NCBI GenBank assembly: GCA_027730885.1 | Contig: JAQCHM010000147.1 | Coordinates: forward strand, 1 to 7,889 | Length of the DNA stretch: 7,889 nucleotides | DNA from: Actinomycetota bacterium | GTDB lineage: Bacteria; Actinomycetota; Acidimicrobiia; Acidimicrobiales; SZUA-35 | Direction of reading: 5' to 3' | Shown: positions 5,363-7,889 of the stretch, piece after piece | How positions within the stretch are numbered: the first letter of the stretch is position 1 | Layout of the letters: each line of letters begins with the position of its first letter | Translations under genes and position numbers: made by a program | Notes under the pieces: model-generated | Seen by the model: the letters and a program-made list of their open reading frames with translations, nothing else | Databases searched by the model: none | What the model was told of the DNA's origin: nothing

Positions 5363-6403
5363 ATGAACACACCGGTGAACATCCAGGTTCCGAGCAACCA
5401 GCTTATGGTGGGTCTCCTCGGCCAACGAGACGAGTACCTCCGAGTTATCGAAGCGTCGTTCGACGCTTCGATACACGTCCGCGGTAACGAGATCTCCCTC
5501 GATGGACCCGACGCCGAGGCCGCTGCGCAGGTTCTGAGGGAGTTGGTCCTGGTTCTCGAGCAGGGCCACAGCCTCGAATCGTCAACGGTGAAGCGGTCGA
5601 TCCAGATGGTCGGGGCGGCGGTGCGTCCATCCGAGGTGCTGACCGATCGGATCCTCACAACGTCTCGCGGGAAGCCTGTTCGGCCCAAAACCGCCGGTCA
5701 GAAGCGGTATATCGACGCCATCCGCAAGAACATCGTCACCTTCGGTGTCGGGCCGGCCGGCACGGGCAAGAGCTGGCTGGCCGTCGCCTGCGCAGTACAG
5801 GCGCTGCAGGCCAAGGAGGTCGATCGGATCCTGCTCACTCGACCCGCGGTTGAGGCAGGGGAGCGGTTGGGCTACCTCCCCGGCGATCTGATGTCCAAGG
5901 TCGACCCTTATCTGCGCCCGCTGTACGACGCACTCCACGACATGGTCGGGGCCGAGGGCATGGCGAAGATGCTCGAGAAGACGACGGTCGAGGTCGCACC
6001 ACTCGCCTTCATGCGCGGCCGCACCCTGAACGACAGTTTCATCATCCTGGACGAGGCCCAGAACACCACGCCCGAACAGATGAAGATGTTCCTCACCCGC
6101 ATCGGGTTCAACTCTCGGGTGGTCATCACCGGCGATCAGACCCAGGTAGACGTCGCCGGGGGTCGGTCGGGCCTCACCGGCATCTGGAAGATCCTCGAGG
6201 GGATCGAGGGCATGGCGTTCATCGAGATGGACAGTTCCGACGTGGTGCGACATCGCATCGTGCAGGACATCGTCGACGCTTATGCGCGCCACACCCAACC
6301 GAGGCACGCCGACCCCAGACAGTTCGACGCCAGACAGCCCGACCCCAGACAGCCCGACCTCAGACAGCCCGACCTCAGACAGCCCGAGTCCGACCGAAGA
6401 TGA
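5363..6403 (+). CDS. phoH: PhoH-family ATPase (PhoH-like protein)
   Basis: PhoH proteins are cytoplasmic P-loop ATPases related to superfamily 1 helicases and tied to RNA metabolism. They commonly neighbour ybeY. The 346-residue product has an N-terminal KH-like part (about 1-75, ending SIHVRGNEISLDGPDAEAA) and the P-loop GPAGTGKS (130-137). LLTRPAVEAGERLGYLPGDL follows (157-176), then Walker B FIILDEAQNT (226-235) and VVITGDQTQVD (253-263). The C-terminus (about 311-341) is an unusual run of DPRQP-like units encoded by a 15-bp DNA repeat. ATG 5363 was chosen because family similarity begins there and a -10 box lies just upstream. The frame stays open back to 4898, but that part is antisense to the kinase-like gene. 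The TGA overlaps the ybeY ATG (ATGA at 6400-6403), so the two are translationally coupled. Confidence 0.95.
   Translation: MNTPVNIQVPSNQLMVGLLGQRDEYLRVIEASFDASIHVRGNEISLDGPDAEAAAQVLRELVLVLEQGHSLESSTVKRSIQMVGAAVRPSEVLTDRILTTSRGKPVRPKTAGQKRYIDAIRKNIVTFGVGPAGTGKSWLAVACAVQALQAKEVDRILLTRPAVEAGERLGYLPGDLMSKVDPYLRPLYDALHDMVGAEGMAKMLEKTTVEVAPLAFMRGRTLNDSFIILDEAQNTTPEQMKMFLTRIGFNSRVVITGDQTQVDVAGGRSGLTGIWKILEGIEGMAFIEMDSSDVVRHRIVQDIVDAYARHTQPRHADPRQFDARQPDPRQPDLRQPDLRQPESDRR
6311..6385 (+). repeat. 15-bp tandem repeat, 5 units, coding the PhoH tail
   Basis: Units are GACCCCAGACAGTTC, GACGCCAGACAGCCC, GACCCCAGACAGCCC and GACCTCAGACAGCCC (the last twice), coding D-[PAL]-R-Q-[PF]. A degenerate QPRHA unit precedes them. 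Being a multiple of three, copy changes would keep phoH in frame. The array ends 14 bases before the ybeY start. Confidence 0.93.
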
Positions 6404-6924
6404 CTCAGGCCGACCCGGCCGACGTGCACCGATCCCGAGGCGATCTCACGGTCGGATGCACCGACGGACGAACATCGCTCGATGTTCCTCCGCACGACCT
6501 CGATCCTGGTGGAATCTGCGCGCTCGCGCTCGCGGTGCTCGAAGGCGAGGGTTGCGGATCCGGCCGGCTCGATGTGCATCTCGTCGACGTCGATGCCATG
6601 GCCGAGCTGAATCAGGAGCACATGGACGCCGTCGGCCCCACCGACGTGTTGTCCTTTCCGCTCGACTGCGACGACGACGTCCTCTTCGACGAAGCCGACG
6701 AGCGCCTTCTGGGAGACTTGGTGCTGTGCCCCGTGGTCGCCGCTGAGCAGGCCGCCGGCCACGTCGGTAGCTTCGACGGTGAGATGGCATTGTTGGTCAT
6801 CCACGGTGTCCTGCACATCCTGGGCTTCGACCATGCCGATGCCCAGGAACTGACCCACATGCAGGCCCGGGAGCGGATCTACCTCGAACCGCTCGGCCAC
6901 GCCCATCCGGGCCCGGTGACATGA
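6400..6924 (+). CDS. ybeY: Endoribonuclease YbeY (rRNA maturation factor)
   Basis: YbeY is a zinc-dependent single-strand endoribonuclease involved in 16S rRNA 3'-end maturation and 70S quality control. The 174-residue product carries the metal motif HGVLHILGFDH, with His135, His139 and His145. It also has family blocks AELNQEHMDAVGPTDVLSFPL (68-88) and LLGDLVLCPVVAAEQA (103-118). ATG 6400 overlaps the phoH stop by 4 nt, the usual coupled order. There is no clear ribosome binding site, so translation probably depends on ribosomes ending phoH. The first 25 or so residues (MTQADPADVHRSRGDLTVG) are poorly conserved, and an in-frame GTG at 6424 is a less likely start. The stop TGA (6922-6924) overlaps an ATG at 6921 that opens a chain of mini-ORFs leading to the next gene. 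Confidence 0.96.
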   Translation: MTQADPADVHRSRGDLTVGCTDGRTSLDVPPHDLDPGGICALALAVLEGEGCGSGRLDVHLVDVDAMAELNQEHMDAVGPTDVLSFPLDCDDDVLFDEADERLLGDLVLCPVVAAEQAAGHVGSFDGEMALLVIHGVLHILGFDHADAQELTHMQARERIYLEPLGHAHPGPVT

Positions 6925-6970
6925 ACAGCGTGGTGCCATGAACGGTGTGATGCCATGAATAGCCTGCTCC
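6920..6970 (+). repeat. 17-bp tandem triplication at the ybeY-corC junction with two six-codon mini-ORFs
   Basis: Three units lie head to tail: CATGAACAGCGTGGTGC (6920-6936), CATGAACGGTGTGATGC (6937-6953) and CATGAATAGCCTGCTCC (6954-6970). Units 1 and 2 match at 14 of 17 bases, units 1 and 3 at 13. Each carries an ATGA. Mini-ORF 1 (6921-6941) reads MNSVVP and mini-ORF 2 (6938-6958) reads MNGVMP. The ybeY stop overlaps the first ATG, mini-ORF 1's stop the second, and mini-ORF 2's stop the corC-like ATG at 6955. The mini-ORFs resemble the MNSLLLP start of the downstream protein, suggesting duplication of a coupled start. Confidence 0.85.
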
Positions 6971-7889
6971 TGCCGGCGGCCGGAGTCGTCGTGTCGTTGT
7001 TCGTGGCCGCGGTGCTGGTCGCGGGCGAGACCGCGTTGGCGTTTACCAGCGTCGCTCGCCTCGAGTCGCTCCGTAACGAGTCGGCCAAGACGCAACAGCG
7101 TGTGGTGAGGGTTGCGAAGCTCCTCAACGGGTCCCACGAGATCCTCGATCCCCTCCGGCTGGCCATCGTCACGCTCCGCCTGGCCGAAGCCTCCGTCGTG
7201 GCGCTCGTCGCCGCCGATCGGCTGCCCGTGGTTGGCGCGGTTGCCCTGATGCTGGCGAATCTGGTGGTGGTCTTCGTCATTACCGAAGCGCTGCCGCGCA
7301 TTCTGGGCACGCTGCACGCCGAGCGGGCTGCTCTCGCCCTGTCGCCTTTCATGGCCGCCTTCGTCGGGTCGTTCCCGATGCGTCTCATCGCCGGCGTGTT
7401 GGTGCGTCTTGCCAACGTCATCGCGCCGGGCAAGGGGCTGCCGAGAGGGCCGTTCCCCCAAGAACTCATCGCCATGGCCGACGCAGCGGTGGAGGATTCG
7501 GTCATTGACGAGGACGAACGTGACCTCATCGAATCGGTCATCGAATTCGGCGCCACCGTCGTTCGGGAGGTCATGGTTCCCCGCACCGACATGACGACGA
7601 TCGAGGCCGAGTCGTCGGTCGCCGACGCGCTCCAGATCAGTTCCGCCGAGGGTTACAGCCGGCTGCCGGTCGTCGGCGAGAGCGTCGACGACGTCACCGG
7701 ATTGGTCTACGTGAAGGATCTCATCCGGGCCGAGCTCGACGGACGCGCCGGCGACCGAGTCGAGTTGCTCCTGCGCCCCGCGCACTTCGTTCCCGAGACA
7801 AAGAAGGTCGCAGAACTCCTGAAAGAGATGCAGCAGCAGAGTTTTCACATGGCCGTGGCCGTCGACGAGTACGGCGGAGTCGCGGGACT
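6955..7889 (+). CDS. CorC/HlyC-type membrane protein with CBS domains, 3' end cut by window edge
   Basis: This family (DUF21/CNNM transmembrane domain, paired CBS domains, CorC_HlyC C-terminal domain) is linked to magnesium or cobalt efflux and often mislabelled hemolysin. The frame runs from ATG 6955 off the right edge, giving 311 complete codons of about 430 expected. Hydrophobic membrane segments lie near residues 5-30, 68-88, 92-112 and 128-150. A first acidic membrane-edge block, GETALAFTSVARLESLR (24-40), is typical. The linker DSVIDEDERDLIESVIEFGATVVREVMVPRTDM (181-213) leads into the first CBS motif. The second CBS domain contains YSRLPVVGE (234-242) and TGLVYVKDL (248-256), and DEYGGVAG closes the visible part. 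There is no ribosome binding site, so translation probably depends on reinitiation from ybeY through the ATGA chain. The order phoH-ybeY-corC-(era) is conserved, so era may follow outside the window. Confidence 0.93.
   Translation, partial: MNSLLLPAAGVVVSLFVAAVLVAGETALAFTSVARLESLRNESAKTQQRVVRVAKLLNGSHEILDPLRLAIVTLRLAEASVVALVAADRLPVVGAVALMLANLVVVFVITEALPRILGTLHAERAALALSPFMAAFVGSFPMRLIAGVLVRLANVIAPGKGLPRGPFPQELIAMADAAVEDSVIDEDERDLIESVIEFGATVVREVMVPRTDMTTIEAESSVADALQISSAEGYSRLPVVGESVDDVTGLVYVKDLIRAELDGRAGDRVELLLRPAHFVPETKKVAELLKEMQQQSFHMAVAVDEYGGVAG

Noticed and set aside
6280..7848. Long minus-strand ORF (522 codons) opposite phoH, ybeY and corC
   Set aside because: It is the complement of three well-identified genes. 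Its SGC-rich repeats are the reverse of the phoH tail repeat.

Overview
The window is high-G+C, densely coding bacterial DNA that reads as actinobacterial (Actinomycetota). Support comes from strong G/C preference at third codon positions, GTG starts, -10-like boxes of the TAGnnT type, a BldD-type regulator, and the gene order lepA, hrcA, dnaJ, rsmE, phoH, ybeY, corC-like. An Acidimicrobiia-like lineage is my guess from the overall look and cannot be proved from the sequence alone.

Layout, left block (+ strand). The 3' half of lepA (elongation factor 4) enters from the left edge. It is followed by hrcA (heat-shock repressor), dnaJ (Hsp40 co-chaperone) and rsmE (16S rRNA m3U1498 methyltransferase). 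lepA-hrcA and dnaJ-rsmE are tightly spaced, and a 138-nt gap separates hrcA from dnaJ. The dnaJ frame is broken near its 3' end. A one-base shift around 3210-3217 restores the expected actinobacterial C-terminus and a stop just before rsmE; unshifted, the frame runs on through rsmE.

Middle module. After a 113-nt gap with a plausible promoter and a 14-bp tandem repeat comes a BldD orthologue (+) that keeps the cyclic-di-GMP-binding signature of Streptomyces BldD. Converging on it from the minus strand is a short protein-kinase-like gene that lacks the glycine loop, the catalytic Asp and the DFG Asp, so it looks like a pseudokinase. Its frame continues past a TGA for 39 more codons with strong coding bias, into the end of bldD. 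A 159-nt divergent intergenic region with candidate promoters and a perfect 7-bp inverted repeat separates it from phoH.

Right block (+ strand). phoH (PhoH-type ATPase, with a 15-bp tandem repeat encoding its tail) overlaps ybeY (rRNA-maturation endoribonuclease) by ATGA. ybeY is joined to a CorC/HlyC-type membrane CBS protein, cut by the right edge, through a 17-bp triplication that makes a chain of three ATGA stop/start overlaps with two six-codon mini-ORFs. The conserved genes serve translation, rRNA maturation and proteostasis. The bldD-pseudokinase pair is the accessory part. No tRNA, rRNA, mobile element or CRISPR array was seen, and no stretch over 300 bases lacks a gene.
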